64,000 nt of DNA from Herbaspirillum sp. DW155 (GCF_037076565.1 NZ_AP029028.1:4960001-5024000); one strand, 5' to 3'. Shown: positions 1 through 11,790, numbered from the stretch's first letter. Notes: generated from the letters alone by a model not told the origin. A program made the numbers and translations.

Positions 1-2
1 CG

Positions 3-1193
3 CTGGTCATCGCTCATGCGGCTTACGGGCACAACTCCTTCTTCAAGGGCAATTACCTGTTCCAGTTGTGGACCGATGCCAGCGCCATCATCGATTACCT
101 GGTGTATGCGCGCAATTACATCGCCGAGTGCGAAGAGCGCCACGGCTTCGAACGCGTGGAGGAATTGCTGGACTCCTGCCATGCGCTGATGAATTACGGC
201 GTGGACCGCTACAAGCGTCCGCAACGCCTGTCGCTGGCGCAGGAGAAGGCGCGCCAGCGCGAACGCGAAGCCTACATGCAGTCGCAGGTCAACGAGCTGT
301 GGCGCACCCTGCCGGCCAAAAAGGAAACGGCCGCCGCGACTGTCGAAGGCCGCTTCCCGTCCGAACCACAGGAGAACCTGCTGTATTTCGCCGAGAAGAA
401 TGCGCCCCTGCTGGAGCCGTGGGAACGCGAGGTCATCCGCATCGTACGCAAGGTCGGACAGTATTTCTACCCGCAGCGCCAGACCCAGGTGATGAACGAA
501 GGCTGGGCCACCTTCTGGCATTACACGCTGTTGAATACGCTGTATGACCAGGGCCGCCTGACGGATGGCTTCATGATGGAATTCCTGCATTCGCACAGCA
601 ATGTGGTGTTCCAGCCGCCCATCACCAAGCCGTATTACAACGGCATCAATCCGTATGCGCTGGGCTTCTCGATGATGAGCGACATCCGCCGCATCTGCGA
701 GAACCCCACCAATGAAGACCGCGAGTGGTTCCCCGACATCGCCGGGCGCAACTGGCTCGACACCCTGCAATACGTGATGCGCAACTACAAGGACGAGAGC
801 TTCATCGCGCAATATCTCTCGCCCAAGCTCATGCGCGACATGCGCATGTTCGCCGTGCTCGATGACGAGGCGCGCAGCGAGATCGAGGTCTCGGCCATCC
901 ATAACGAACGCGGCTTCCAGTACGTGCGCCAGGCGCTGTCGCGGCAGTACGACATCAATCATCGCGAGCCCAACATCCAGGTCTGGTCGGTCAACACGCG
1001 CGGCAATCGCAGCCTGACGCTGCGCCACTTCCGCAGTGACGGCCGTTCGCTGGGCGACAGTACCAACGAGGTGCTGCGCCACATGGCGCGGCTGTGGCAG
1101 TTCGACGTCTATCTCGAAAGCGTGGACGACAACGGCTACATCGTGCAGCGCTATGAATGCGTGGCCGAGAACCGGTATGCGCTGCGTTCATGA
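3..1193 (+). CDS. SpoVR family protein (5' end outside window)
   Basis: The frame is open from base 3, and the first residues (HAAYGHNSFFKGN) lie inside the conserved SpoVR core, so the start is upstream of the window. About 396 residues are visible. They include a conserved WATFWHY segment and a C-terminal half rich in NR and HF motifs typical of the family. SpoVR is named for a Bacillus spore-cortex phenotype; in non-sporulating proteobacteria the gene usually follows prkA/yeaG and yeaH, and its biochemical role is unknown. Those partners would lie upstream, outside the window. The family call is firm; no function should be inferred. Confidence 0.9.
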   Translation: MVIAHAAYGHNSFFKGNYLFQLWTDASAIIDYLVYARNYIAECEERHGFERVEELLDSCHALMNYGVDRYKRPQRLSLAQEKARQREREAYMQSQVNELWRTLPAKKETAAATVEGRFPSEPQENLLYFAEKNAPLLEPWEREVIRIVRKVGQYFYPQRQTQVMNEGWATFWHYTLLNTLYDQGRLTDGFMMEFLHSHSNVVFQPPITKPYYNGINPYALGFSMMSDIRRICENPTNEDREWFPDIAGRNWLDTLQYVMRNYKDESFIAQYLSPKLMRDMRMFAVLDDEARSEIEVSAIHNERGFQYVRQALSRQYDINHREPNIQVWSVNTRGNRSLTLRHFRSDGRSLGDSTNEVLRHMARLWQFDVYLESVDDNGYIVQRYECVAENRYALRS

Positions 1194-1215
1194 CTGACTT
1201 CACTCAGGAGTGATC

Positions 1216-1869
1216 ATGCCCGCCGCCCCCGCTACCCCGCGCCCGCCGATCTCGGCCCAGACCATCCCGCTGTTTCCGCTGGCCAGTACGCTCTTTCCGG
1301 AAGGACGGCTGCCGCTGCAGATCTTCGAGGTGCGCTACCTGGACATGATCCGCAAGTGCATCGCCGAGGGCAGCAGCTTCGGCGTGGTGGCCCTGACGGA
1401 GGGATCGGAAGTGCGCCGCCCCGGCCAGACCGAGCGCTTCGTCGGCGTGGGCACGGTGGCGCGCATCCAGGAATGGAGCACACCCTCGCCCGGCCTCATG
1501 CGCATTGCCTGCCTGGGTGGGGAGCGTTTTCGCATCCTGCAGGCCGAGCAGCAGAAACACGGACTATGGACGGCACAGGTGGAAGTGATGGAAGCGGACC
1601 ACGCGGTGACGATTCCTGAGGAGTTGCGCAATACCTCGCAGGCGCTGGACAACCTGCTGCAATCGGTGCTGCGCCAGGGCCTGCCGGACAGCGAAGTGCC
1701 CATCGCCGCGCCTTACCGGCTGGACGATTGCGGCTGGGTGGCCAACCGCTGGGCCGAGATGATGCCGATCTCCGTGAACCTCAAGCAGAGCCTGCTGGCG
1801 CTGGACAATCCGCTGTTGCGGCTGGAGCTGGTGCAGGATGCGCTGGATGAGTTGGGCTGGTTGAAATAG
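1216..1869 (+). CDS. LON peptidase N-terminal (substrate-binding) domain protein
   Basis: A 217-residue protein carrying only the LON substrate-binding domain: IPLFPL near residue 18, LPLQIFEVRYLDMI near residues 31-44, and GTVARIQEW further on. The AAA and protease domains of Lon are absent. Stand-alone LON-domain proteins of about 200 residues are common in proteobacteria and have no settled function. ATG at 1216 is preferred because AGGAG lies at 1206-1210; the in-frame GTG at 1210 would overlap that Shine-Dalgarno sequence. It starts 22 bases after the SpoVR stop, so it is probably co-transcribed with it. Confidence 0.85.
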   Translation: MPAAPATPRPPISAQTIPLFPLASTLFPEGRLPLQIFEVRYLDMIRKCIAEGSSFGVVALTEGSEVRRPGQTERFVGVGTVARIQEWSTPSPGLMRIACLGGERFRILQAEQQKHGLWTAQVEVMEADHAVTIPEELRNTSQALDNLLQSVLRQGLPDSEVPIAAPYRLDDCGWVANRWAEMMPISVNLKQSLLALDNPLLRLELVQDALDELGWLK

Positions 1870-1910
1870 AGCCTGTTCCTTTCACACGCGCCGCCCCTCT
1901 GCAATTGGCT

Positions 1911-1939
1911 TTGACTTCCCGCTCATTTTGTTCCATCAT
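1911..1939 (+). promoter_or_regulatory. Candidate sigma70 promoter for the GbsR/MarR-type gene
   Basis: TTGACT at 1911-1916, a 17-bp spacer, then CATCAT at 1934-1939 (four of six matches to the -10 consensus). The -10 lies inside the long palindrome 1925-1970, so a protein bound to the palindrome would block RNA polymerase. This is inferred from sequence only. Confidence 0.45.
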
Positions 1940-1970
1940 TTCTGTAATAACAGAAACGATGGAACAAAAT
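1925..1970. promoter_or_regulatory. 46-bp inverted repeat over the promoter and start codon; probable autoregulatory operator
   Basis: Two 21-bp arms (1925-1945 and 1950-1970) around the 4-base centre AATA, with one mismatch. The inner part reads TTTCTGT-AATA-ACAGAAA. The right arm covers the only plausible ribosome binding site and runs into the ATG at 1969. The inner motif recurs at 2954-2975 in front of the next gene group, so a shared operator for the adjacent regulator is the simplest reading. Confidence 0.7.
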
Positions 1971-2511
1971 GAACCTCTCTCCGACCATGCACAAGTACAT
2001 CCTCCACTGGGGCGAGATGGGCACCCGCTGGGGAGTCAATCGCACCGTGGCGCAACTCCACGCCCTGCTGTTCCTGGTCAACCAGCCGCTGCCCGCCGAA
2101 GACATCGCCGACACGCTGGGGGTGGCGCGCTCCAACGTCAGCAACAGCCTGAAGGAGCTGCAAAGCTGGGGACTGGTGCGCATCACCCACGTAGCGGGCG
2201 ACCGTCGCGACCACTTCATTGCCTTGCAGGACGTGTGGGAAATCTTCCGCGTCATCATGGAGCAGCGCAAGCGCCGGGAAATAGATCCCACCCTCACGGT
2301 ATTGCGTGAATGCGCATCGGAAGCGCAACACGACCCCGCCCTGGAAAGCGCCACCAAGGCCAAGATGGATCAGGTGCTGGCCTTCCTGGAAATGCTCATG
2401 TCCACCTACGACGACTACAAGCACCTGCCACCTGCAACCCTGCAACGCTTTCTCAAGATGGGCGGCAAGTTTGCGCGCCTGCTTAGCAACGACGACAAGG
2501 AGTCATCATGA
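1969..2511 (+). CDS. GbsR/MarR-family winged-helix transcriptional regulator
   Basis: A 180-residue protein with a winged-helix DNA-binding domain in its first half: an ALLFLV helix near residue 31, then LPAEDIADTLGVARS and a recognition helix NVSNSLKELQSWGLV near residues 56-70, followed by a wing with GDRRDHF. This arrangement (HWGEMGTRWG at the N-terminus, then the HTH) is typical of GbsR-like proteins of the MarR superfamily. The C-terminal helical half probably dimerises or binds a ligand. The start codon lies inside a large palindrome, and its stop overlaps the next start by four bases (ATGA), so the two genes should be translationally coupled. The ligand is unknown. Confidence 0.85.
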   Translation: MNLSPTMHKYILHWGEMGTRWGVNRTVAQLHALLFLVNQPLPAEDIADTLGVARSNVSNSLKELQSWGLVRITHVAGDRRDHFIALQDVWEIFRVIMEQRKRREIDPTLTVLRECASEAQHDPALESATKAKMDQVLAFLEMLMSTYDDYKHLPPATLQRFLKMGGKFARLLSNDDKESS

Positions 2512-2933
2512 CCGGCCCCGCACTCACGCTCTACTTTGATGGCCGCTGCGGCCTGTGTGTCACAGAAATGCAAAAGCTGCGCCGCTGGGACAAGGCCGGC
2601 AAGCTGGCTTTCGTCGACATCGCTCAAGATGATTTTTCGCCAGCCTCGCTCGGCACCGACCTGGCCGCACTCAATGCACTGCTGCACAGTACGACCGCCG
2701 ACGGTCGCCTGCTGGTGGGGATCGACAGCATCCTGGCCGCCTATACGCTGGCCGGACGCGGCTGGATGGTATGGCCGCTGCGCGTACGCGCCTTGCGCAG
2801 GCTCTGGTCAGCGCTGTATGCACTCCTCGCTCGTCACCGCTATGGAGTCTCCCGGCTGTTGGGTCTGGTCGGCGTACGCCCTTCCGCATCCTGCGAGAGC
2901 GGCCTCTGCAGGCGCGAGGGAACGGGCTTTTGA
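2508..2933 (+). CDS. DCC-family thiol-disulfide oxidoreductase-like protein (DUF393)
   Basis: A 141-residue protein beginning LTLYFDGRCGLCVTEM, the family signature with a CxxC-like pair (residues 14 and 17) directly after the first beta strand (YFDG.C.LC). A conserved aspartate-rich segment, VDIAQDD, follows. DUF393 proteins are predicted to be thioredoxin-like redox proteins; few have been studied. ATG overlaps the stop of the upstream regulator (ATGA), so they form one transcription unit. Its neighbours suggest a redox or envelope role controlled by that regulator. Family call firm, substrate unknown. Confidence 0.8.
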   Translation: MTGPALTLYFDGRCGLCVTEMQKLRRWDKAGKLAFVDIAQDDFSPASLGTDLAALNALLHSTTADGRLLVGIDSILAAYTLAGRGWMVWPLRVRALRRLWSALYALLARHRYGVSRLLGLVGVRPSASCESGLCRREGTGF

Positions 2934-2953
2934 AGGCCATTTTTTTTATTATG

Positions 2954-2975
2954 AATTTCTGTTTATACAGAAATT
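2954..2975. promoter_or_regulatory. Second palindromic operator, same core as at 1925-1970
   Basis: Perfect 9-bp arms (2954-2962 and 2967-2975) around TTAT. The core TTTCTGT-N4-ACAGAAA is identical to the core of the larger palindrome over the regulator start. It ends 16 bases before the ATG of the small gene at 2992. Two copies of a 14-base core with the same 4-base spacing within about 1 kb, each just before a start codon, support a local regulon. Confidence 0.65.
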
Positions 2976-2991
2976 AAAGACATAAAACGAG

Positions 2992-3165
2992 ATGAACACT
3001 TCCACAGGTACAAGAAGATGGCTGGTCCGCTTGATGCATGGCGCGGTGCAGTGGCTGCTCGGCATCACGGCGGCGGGTGTGCTGGGCTGGCGTGTGCGCG
3101 AGGTCATGGCCGCATGGCAGATGGCGCCGCGCTCGCCGGTAGCGCTGCGGGGAGCCGCATCATGA
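2992..3165 (+). CDS. Small hypothetical protein (57 residues), translationally coupled to the SDR gene
   Basis: An open frame of 57 residues starting MNTSTGTRRWLVRLM, with one weakly hydrophobic stretch (VQWLLGITAAGVLGW) followed by a basic/Trp segment; it may attach to the membrane. ATG at 2992 is preceded by an A/G-rich stretch (AAAACGAG) and sits right after the palindromic operator. Its stop overlaps the ATG of the following SDR gene in an ATGA arrangement, which argues that it is translated. I do not recognise the family. Without it, the SDR gene would have a long untranslated leader. Confidence 0.55.
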   Translation: MNTSTGTRRWLVRLMHGAVQWLLGITAAGVLGWRVREVMAAWQMAPRSPVALRGAAS

Positions 3166-4442
3166 ACATCCTCGTCATCGGCGCCACCGGCCTGATCGGC
3201 AGCTACACCATGGCGGCGCTGCAGCGGGCGGGCCACCACGCCATCGGCGTCAGCCGCAGCAAGCCCTCGGGCACGTTGGTCGCATGCAAGGAGCTCGACA
3301 TTGCCTCGCTCACCGACGCCCAGGCATGGCTGCCGCATCTGGAAGGTATCGATGCGGTCATCAACTGCGTCGGAATCATTCGCGAAAGCCGTCCGGGCGA
3401 TTTCCAGCGCTTGCATCACCAGATGCCCATCGCTCTCTTTGCTGCCTGCGAACAAGCCGGTGTGGCGCGCGTGGTGCAGGTGTCGGCATTGGGCAGCGAA
3501 CCGCACGCCGTGACTGCCTATTGGCGCAGCAAGGGGACCGCCGATGCCGACCTGCTGCAGCGCAGGCTGGCCGGCACTGTGGTACGTCCGTCACTGGTCT
3601 ACGGCGATGAAGGTGCCAGCAGTCGCGTGTTCACCATGATGGCCAGTCTGCCACTGATCATCATGCCCATGGCCCACCGTGCGCTGGTGCAACCCATCCA
3701 CGTCGAGAACCTGGCCGACGTGCTGGTAACGTTGCTCACCTCCGATGGGCCGGTACCACGCGAACTGGCGGCAGTTGGTCCGCGTGCGCTGAGCATTGCC
3801 GCTTATATCGAAACCCTGCGTGCGGCAATGGCTTGGCCGCCCGGCCTGGTATTGACGCTTCCCGCCGCACCTGCCCGCCTGCTCGCGCGCTGCGCCGAAC
3901 TGCTGCCGGGCAGCGCATTGACAGTGGACTCGCTGCGCATGTTGGAACAAAGTGCCGACGGCAGCAATACCGCAGATAGCGGACCGGTGCGCGCGATACT
4001 CGGCCGCCCCTTGCGCCGCCCCGAGGATTTCACCGGCCCCGCGCAAAGGGCGCGCGCCGTCTGCGCCTGGGCGCTTCCGGCCTGCCGACTGGTGATCGCG
4101 TTGCTCTGGATACTCACGGCGTACGCCTCGTGGTTCGGCTGGCCGCATACCCAAAGCCTGGACTGGCTGGCGCAATGCGGCCTGCCGCACGCATGGGCAG
4201 AACCTGCGCTGCTGGGTGCCAGCTTGCTGGACGCCACCATCGGCGTGATCGTACTGGTGGCGCGGCGGTCATGGATATGGCCGCTGCAGATGACGCTGGT
4301 GCTGGGCTATACGGCAATCATGTCCTTCTGCCTGCCGCAATTCTGGATGCACCCCTTCGGCCCGCTGAGCAAGAACCTGCCGCTGCTTGCCCTCATGTTC
4401 ATCATGTGGCGGCTGACGGCAAACTCCGAAAAACAAGACTAA
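3162..4442 (+). CDS. NAD(P)-binding SDR-type protein fused to a DoxX-like membrane domain
   Basis: A 426-residue two-domain protein. Residues 1 to about 290 form an atypical SDR (NmrA/YbjT-like) domain with the nucleotide motif GATGLIGSY near residues 7-15 and a YWRSKG active-site-like segment. Residues from about 300 form a DoxX-like domain with four hydrophobic segments. ATG at 3162 was chosen because MNILVIGATG begins the Rossmann fold; longer upstream starts in this frame overlap the small coupled gene. It belongs to the set behind the second palindrome and is followed by a DUF2269 membrane gene. Likely an inner-membrane oxidoreductase; substrate unknown. Confidence 0.8.
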   Translation: MNILVIGATGLIGSYTMAALQRAGHHAIGVSRSKPSGTLVACKELDIASLTDAQAWLPHLEGIDAVINCVGIIRESRPGDFQRLHHQMPIALFAACEQAGVARVVQVSALGSEPHAVTAYWRSKGTADADLLQRRLAGTVVRPSLVYGDEGASSRVFTMMASLPLIIMPMAHRALVQPIHVENLADVLVTLLTSDGPVPRELAAVGPRALSIAAYIETLRAAMAWPPGLVLTLPAAPARLLARCAELLPGSALTVDSLRMLEQSADGSNTADSGPVRAILGRPLRRPEDFTGPAQRARAVCAWALPACRLVIALLWILTAYASWFGWPHTQSLDWLAQCGLPHAWAEPALLGASLLDATIGVIVLVARRSWIWPLQMTLVLGYTAIMSFCLPQFWMHPFGPLSKNLPLLALMFIMWRLTANSEKQD

Positions 4443-4456
4443 GGAGCAAGAACACC

Positions 4457-4921
4457 ATGGACTATCTCGCCACCAAATGGCTGCACATCATGTCGGCCAC
4501 CTTCATGTTCGGCACCGGCTTCGGCACCGCGTTCTACATGTTCTTTACCAACCGCAGCCGCAACGTCCAGGCCATCGCCGTGGTCACCCGCTGGGTCGCT
4601 CGAGCGGACTGGTGTTTCACCACGCCAGCGGTCATCATCCAGCCGCTTTCCGGATTCTGGATGATGCATCTGGCCGGCTACCCTATCACTTCACCTTGGC
4701 TGCTCTGGTCGTTGGCGCTGTACGCGCTGGCGGGGATCTGCTGGCTGCCGGTGGTATGGCTGCAGCTGAGAATGCGAGACATGGCGCAAACGGCGGCGGC
4801 CGCTGGCACTGATCTGCCGGAGCGTTTCTGGCGCTTTGAACGGATCTGGACCGTGCTCGGCTTTCCCGCGTTTGGCGGATTGGTCATCGTCTATTGGCTG
4901 ATGGTCCACAAGCCGATGTAA
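4457..4921 (+). CDS. DUF2269 family integral membrane protein
   Basis: A 154-residue protein with about four membrane segments, starting MDYLATKWLHIMSATFMFGTG, the signature of DUF2269. Conserved histidines and the WFTTPAV-like stretch (here WCFTTPAVIIQP) match the family. AAGGAG at 4441-4446 lies upstream of ATG 4457; the preceding gene stops at 4442, so the two are probably one operon. The function of DUF2269 is unknown. Its company here (DCC protein, SDR-DoxX fusion) suggests a small membrane redox module. Confidence 0.85.
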   Translation: MDYLATKWLHIMSATFMFGTGFGTAFYMFFTNRSRNVQAIAVVTRWVARADWCFTTPAVIIQPLSGFWMMHLAGYPITSPWLLWSLALYALAGICWLPVVWLQLRMRDMAQTAAAAGTDLPERFWRFERIWTVLGFPAFGGLVIVYWLMVHKPM

Positions 4922-4995
4922 GTTCGGCCGTGGGGTCAACGCTATCAACAAAAGCTTAGCTGACCTTATTGGGAACAGGCGCCGGGACCTGTTCC

Positions 4996-5685
4996 TTACG
5001 GCGCCACGCCGCTGATCCCCGCCTCGGCCAGCAGCGCCGACATCCCCGACCAGAAGATCTGGATCCCGATACACAGCAGGATGAAGGCCGACAGCCGCAA
5101 CACCACCATGGTGCCCAGGCGGCCCATCAGGTTGACCAGCTTGTGCGCATAGTTGTAGCAGAGAAAGATCACCAGCGCGGTCACGGCTGCGCCCAGTGCG
5201 GCGCTGCCCACCGAAATCACCCAATCGAGCAGGCGCGTGGGCGTGTTGGCACCCAAGGTGATGGAGGCCGCGATGGTGCCGGGGCCGACGGTCAGGGGGA
5301 AGCTCATCGGGTAGAAGCTGCGTGCCTTGATTTCTTCATCGGGCAGGTCTTCGTCATAGGACTTGGCCACCTGGGTGGGAATGGCGCTGTCCTGGCTGTT
5401 GTCGTTCAACAGCTTCCAGCCCGAGACCGCCACCAGCAAACCGCCGCCCACGCGCACGATGGGCAAGGAAATGCCGAAGAAGGTCAGCACGTGCGAACCG
5501 ATGAAGATCGCCGCCACCAGCATGAACCAGCAATTGATGGCCACCTGGCGCGCGATGCGCTTTTCGGTGCTGCGGCTGACGTTGCCCAAGAGGTTGGCGA
5601 ATACCGGCGCGATCCCCAGGGGATTGAGGATGGGCAGCAGCGTGACCGGGATCAGCAGGACGGCCTTGAGAAAGAGGATGAACAT
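4996..5685 (-). CDS. MarC family integral membrane protein
   Basis: A protein of 229 residues with about six hydrophobic segments. Typical MarC features are LLPILNPLGIAPVF near the N-terminus and YPMSFPLTVGPGTIAASITLGAN in the middle (the FP.t.GPG motif). MarC was once linked to multiple antibiotic resistance in E. coli, but that role was not supported and the substrate is unknown. ATG 5685 is chosen because the hydrophobic MFILFLKAVLL start matches family length; an upstream in-frame start would add 23 residues of poor quality. It is convergent with the DUF2269 gene. Confidence 0.85.
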   Translation of the reverse strand: MFILFLKAVLLIPVTLLPILNPLGIAPVFANLLGNVSRSTEKRIARQVAINCWFMLVAAIFIGSHVLTFFGISLPIVRVGGGLLVAVSGWKLLNDNSQDSAIPTQVAKSYDEDLPDEEIKARSFYPMSFPLTVGPGTIAASITLGANTPTRLLDWVISVGSAALGAAVTALVIFLCYNYAHKLVNLMGRLGTMVVLRLSAFILLCIGIQIFWSGMSALLAEAGISGVAP

Positions 5686-5797
5686 GGCGCAATCGGAAAA
5701 AACGGCATTGAGGGTGTGACCCGGCAGCGTAGCGGAAAGCCGCTGCGCTGCCAACCACGCTGCGCCTGCCCGTGCTCAGGCGGCGCTCAGGCGGTAC

Positions 5798-7042
5798 TCA
5801 GGCGGTGCGCAGGCCCATGCCGCGCGCGCGGGTAAAAAGCAGCACGGCGATGCTCAGGTTCAGCAGGTTCCAGGCGATGCCGTTGGCGAAGGCCGCATGG
5901 TAATTGCCGGTGAGGTCGAAGATCTTGCCCGACATCCAGCCGCCCAGTGCCATGCCGAACATGGTGGCCATGATGACCGCGCCCACGCGCTGCCCGGCTT
6001 CAGCGGCAGGAAAATACTCGCGCACGATGATGGCGTAGGACGGCACGATGCCGCCCTGGAACAGGCCGAACAGGGCCGAGATGATGTAGAGCGACGCCAG
6101 GCTGTCGAAGGGAATGAACAGCAGCAGCGACAAGCCCTGCAGCGCCGAGCCCAACAACAAGGTACGCAGGCCGCCAATGCGGTCGCAGATGGCCCCGGAG
6201 ACGAGGCGGCTGACCACGCCGCAGGCCAGCATCAGCGAGAGCATCTGGGCGCCACGCGCCGGGCCGTAGCCGAGGTCGCCGCAGTAGGCCACGATGTGGA
6301 CCTGGGGCATGGCCATGGCCACGCAACAGGCGACGCCGGCCACGCACAGCAGCAGTTGAGCGGAACCCGGCGCCAGTCCGAAGGGACGCGGACCGCCGCC
6401 GGCGCGGGTGCTGGCCGGCCCGCTGTCCTGCAGCGGCGGACGGGCGCGCATGAGCAGGGCCAGGCTGCACATGATGAGGCTGCAGGCGATGCCCATGCCG
6501 ATGTAGGTCTGCTGCCAGCCCACGCTGTCGACGAAGTGCTGGACGATGGGCGGCCACAACGCGCCGCCCAGGTAATTGCCGCTGGCGCACACCGCCACGG
6601 CGATACCGCGCCGCTTGCGGAACCACAGCGAGGTATCGGCCACCAGCGGCGAGAAGGTACAGGCCGTGCCGAGGAAACCGATCAACAGGCAGTGCGCGGC
6701 CATGAAGCACCAGATGTTGGGCGCCAGCGCCGCCGCGATGAAGCCCGCGCCCAGGCAGGCCCCGCCCAGCAGCAGCGCACGCGTGATGCCGGAACGGTCG
6801 GCCATGCGCCCCATCAACAGGCCGCCGACGCCCACGCCCAGCATGGTCAGGGTATAGGGCATGGAAGCCAGCCCACGATCCACCTGGAAGTGCGCCTGCA
6901 CCGCCGGCAGTACCACCGCCATCACGTACATGCCGCTGGCGCCCACGATCATCAGGACCAGGGTGATGCACAGGCGCAGCACGGCGTAGGAGGAATCGAT
7001 CTGGTGGCGGTCAGTGGCGGAATGGGGCAAGGAAGGCGGCAC
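5798..7042 (-). CDS. Major facilitator superfamily transporter
   Basis: A 414-residue protein with about 12 predicted membrane helices. The MFS loop motif between helices 2 and 3 is visible as GGLLMGRMADRSG near residues 73-85, and its counterpart in the second half as RLVSGAICDRIGG. The general type resembles oxalate/formate antiporter-like and cyanate permease-like MFS members, but nothing here fixes the substrate. Transcribed leftward; 127 bases upstream of its ATG lies the structured element 7169-7442, which could influence its promoter. Confidence 0.85.
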   Translation of the reverse strand: MPPSLPHSATDRHQIDSSYAVLRLCITLVLMIVGASGMYVMAVVLPAVQAHFQVDRGLASMPYTLTMLGVGVGGLLMGRMADRSGITRALLLGGACLGAGFIAAALAPNIWCFMAAHCLLIGFLGTACTFSPLVADTSLWFRKRRGIAVAVCASGNYLGGALWPPIVQHFVDSVGWQQTYIGMGIACSLIMCSLALLMRARPPLQDSGPASTRAGGGPRPFGLAPGSAQLLLCVAGVACCVAMAMPQVHIVAYCGDLGYGPARGAQMLSLMLACGVVSRLVSGAICDRIGGLRTLLLGSALQGLSLLLFIPFDSLASLYIISALFGLFQGGIVPSYAIIVREYFPAAEAGQRVGAVIMATMFGMALGGWMSGKIFDLTGNYHAAFANGIAWNLLNLSIAVLLFTRARGMGLRTA

Positions 7043-7168
7043 GGTCTGTCTCCGGACTAATTTTTATCGCGTTGGTGATTTAGTTTTTGCGTCGGCATTT
7101 ATAAGTTTTTTGATAGGCCGCGCAACTGTGCAACAGATTGCATCCGATGGGTGCAAATCCCAGGCTGA

Positions 7169-7442
7169 CTAGAACCCATTTCATAAATAGGCGTGAGTGC
7201 GAGCGAGTCCCGTTTGGGATGAAGTGCAAGGCGCGAATTTGGGTCAAGACTGGGCGTCTTGACCCAAATTCGTAACGCAGCAATTCGCCCAAACGGGCCG
7301 CTCCCTGCGGGTTCTGTCCAGAAAGGGCGCTGGCCGCGTTGCACTCCTTGCGTGTGGCACCGCCACACGACGCGTCGCGCGCCTTGCCAGCGCCCTTTCT
7401 GGACAGAACGCATCTCACGCCTATTTATGAAATGGGTTCTAG
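7169..7442. mobile_element. MITE-like non-autonomous element with IS5-type ends and strong internal hairpins
   Basis: The outer 29 bases (7169-7197 and 7414-7442) form a perfect inverted repeat that includes CTAG at both ends. The sequence GAACCCATTTCATAAATAG next to the target-type TA is identical to the right end of the complete IS at 52475-53329. Inside are further perfect stems: 7209-7218 with 7288-7297, enclosing 7234-7250 with 7256-7272 (17 bp), and 7311-7334 with 7386-7409 (24 bp). No transposase frame fits. It lies between the MFS gene promoter side and the end of the gene at 7540, so it interrupts no gene here. Confidence 0.75.
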
Positions 7443-7479
7443 CCTATCACGCGGGATGCCGGCTTGCAGGCGGAGACAT

Positions 7480-7515
7480 AAAAAAGCCGCCCGGCCACAA
7501 GGGCTAGAACGGCGG
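7480..7515 (-). terminator. Probable rho-independent terminator after the WGR-like gene
   Basis: On the minus strand a GC-rich stem (CCGCC at 7511-7515 pairing with 7487-7491, with an inner GCCC/GGGC option) is followed by a run of six T (plus-strand A run 7480-7485). It lies 25 bases after the stop of the gene at 7540-7824. Confidence 0.5.
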
Positions 7516-7539
7516 ACAGTAATGGCGCAGCCTATAGCC

Positions 7540-7824
7540 TCAACCTACGTGATAAAGATGCACCTGCCGAAACCCCAGCCGCTCCTTGTGCCGCGCAATC
7601 TTCTGCAGCATCAGCAGCCCCTCCTCATGCCCGGCCACCACCACCCGACGCACGGCGCTGCGGCCTTCGATGCCGTCCCAGGCCTGGGTGAGCACCCAGT
7701 CGCCCAAGAGATCCTGCACCAGGTCCACCGTGAAGATGGCGCGCGTCTTGCCGTCGGTGAAGTGCAGGCGCGTGGCCACGGTCACGGGCAGTGCATGGGT
7801 GACGTGGTCAGCGGAATCGATCAT
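7540..7824 (-). CDS. Small WGR-like domain protein
   Basis: 94 residues from the ATG at 7824. The pattern FTVDLVQDLLGDWVLTQAWDG followed by RRVVVAGHEEGLLMLQKIARHKERLGF resembles a WGR domain, although the W-G-R triplet itself reads W-D-G. WGR domains occur in PARP and MolR-like proteins and in many small bacterial proteins without known function. In-frame starts upstream would add proline-rich, unlikely sequence. It follows metH on the same strand but is separated from it by a good terminator, so it is probably expressed separately. Confidence 0.6.
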   Translation of the reverse strand: MIDSADHVTHALPVTVATRLHFTDGKTRAIFTVDLVQDLLGDWVLTQAWDGIEGRSAVRRVVVAGHEEGLLMLQKIARHKERLGFRQVHLYHVG

Positions 7825-7903
7825 GGCAAAAGCAGGGCTACGGAACGGCGGGCGTGGATGATAGCAGGACGGCTGGGGAATACAAGGACAAGCGGCCAAG
7901 GGC

Positions 7904-7936
7904 TGAAACAAACCGTCCGGCACCACGCCGGACGGT
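7904..7936 (-). terminator. Rho-independent terminator after metH
   Basis: Perfect 10-bp stem on the minus strand (7936-7927 with 7921-7912), 5-base loop, then TTTGTTTC. It lies directly behind the metH stop. Confidence 0.75.
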
Positions 7937-7951
7937 CCATGCGCAAATCAT

Positions 7952-11695
<3,744 letters not shown>

Positions 11696-11762
11696 CTGGC
11701 GTTTTTCTCTGGTTACGGCAACAATGCAGAGCCTGCCCCCCGCGCACGGGCGCGCTGCGGAT

Positions 11763-11790
11763 AAAAAAACCGGCCAGGAAAGGACCGGTT
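11763..11790 (-). terminator. Terminator hairpin in the metH leader (candidate attenuator)
   Basis: Minus-strand stem AACCGG/CCGGTT (11790-11785 with 11773-11768), extended by CC/GG past a bulged T, followed by seven T (plus-strand A run 11763-11769). A perfect TATAAT lies just upstream on the minus strand (11818-11813), and the metH ATG is at 11695, so the hairpin sits inside the leader. I could not see cobalamin, SAM or SAH riboswitch consensus sequences around it. Confidence 0.55.

Noticed and set aside
1925..1970. RNA hairpin hiding the ribosome site of the regulator gene
   Set aside because: The best promoter has its -10 inside the left arm, so the transcript would lack that arm; a DNA operator is the better explanation, supported by the second copy at 2954.
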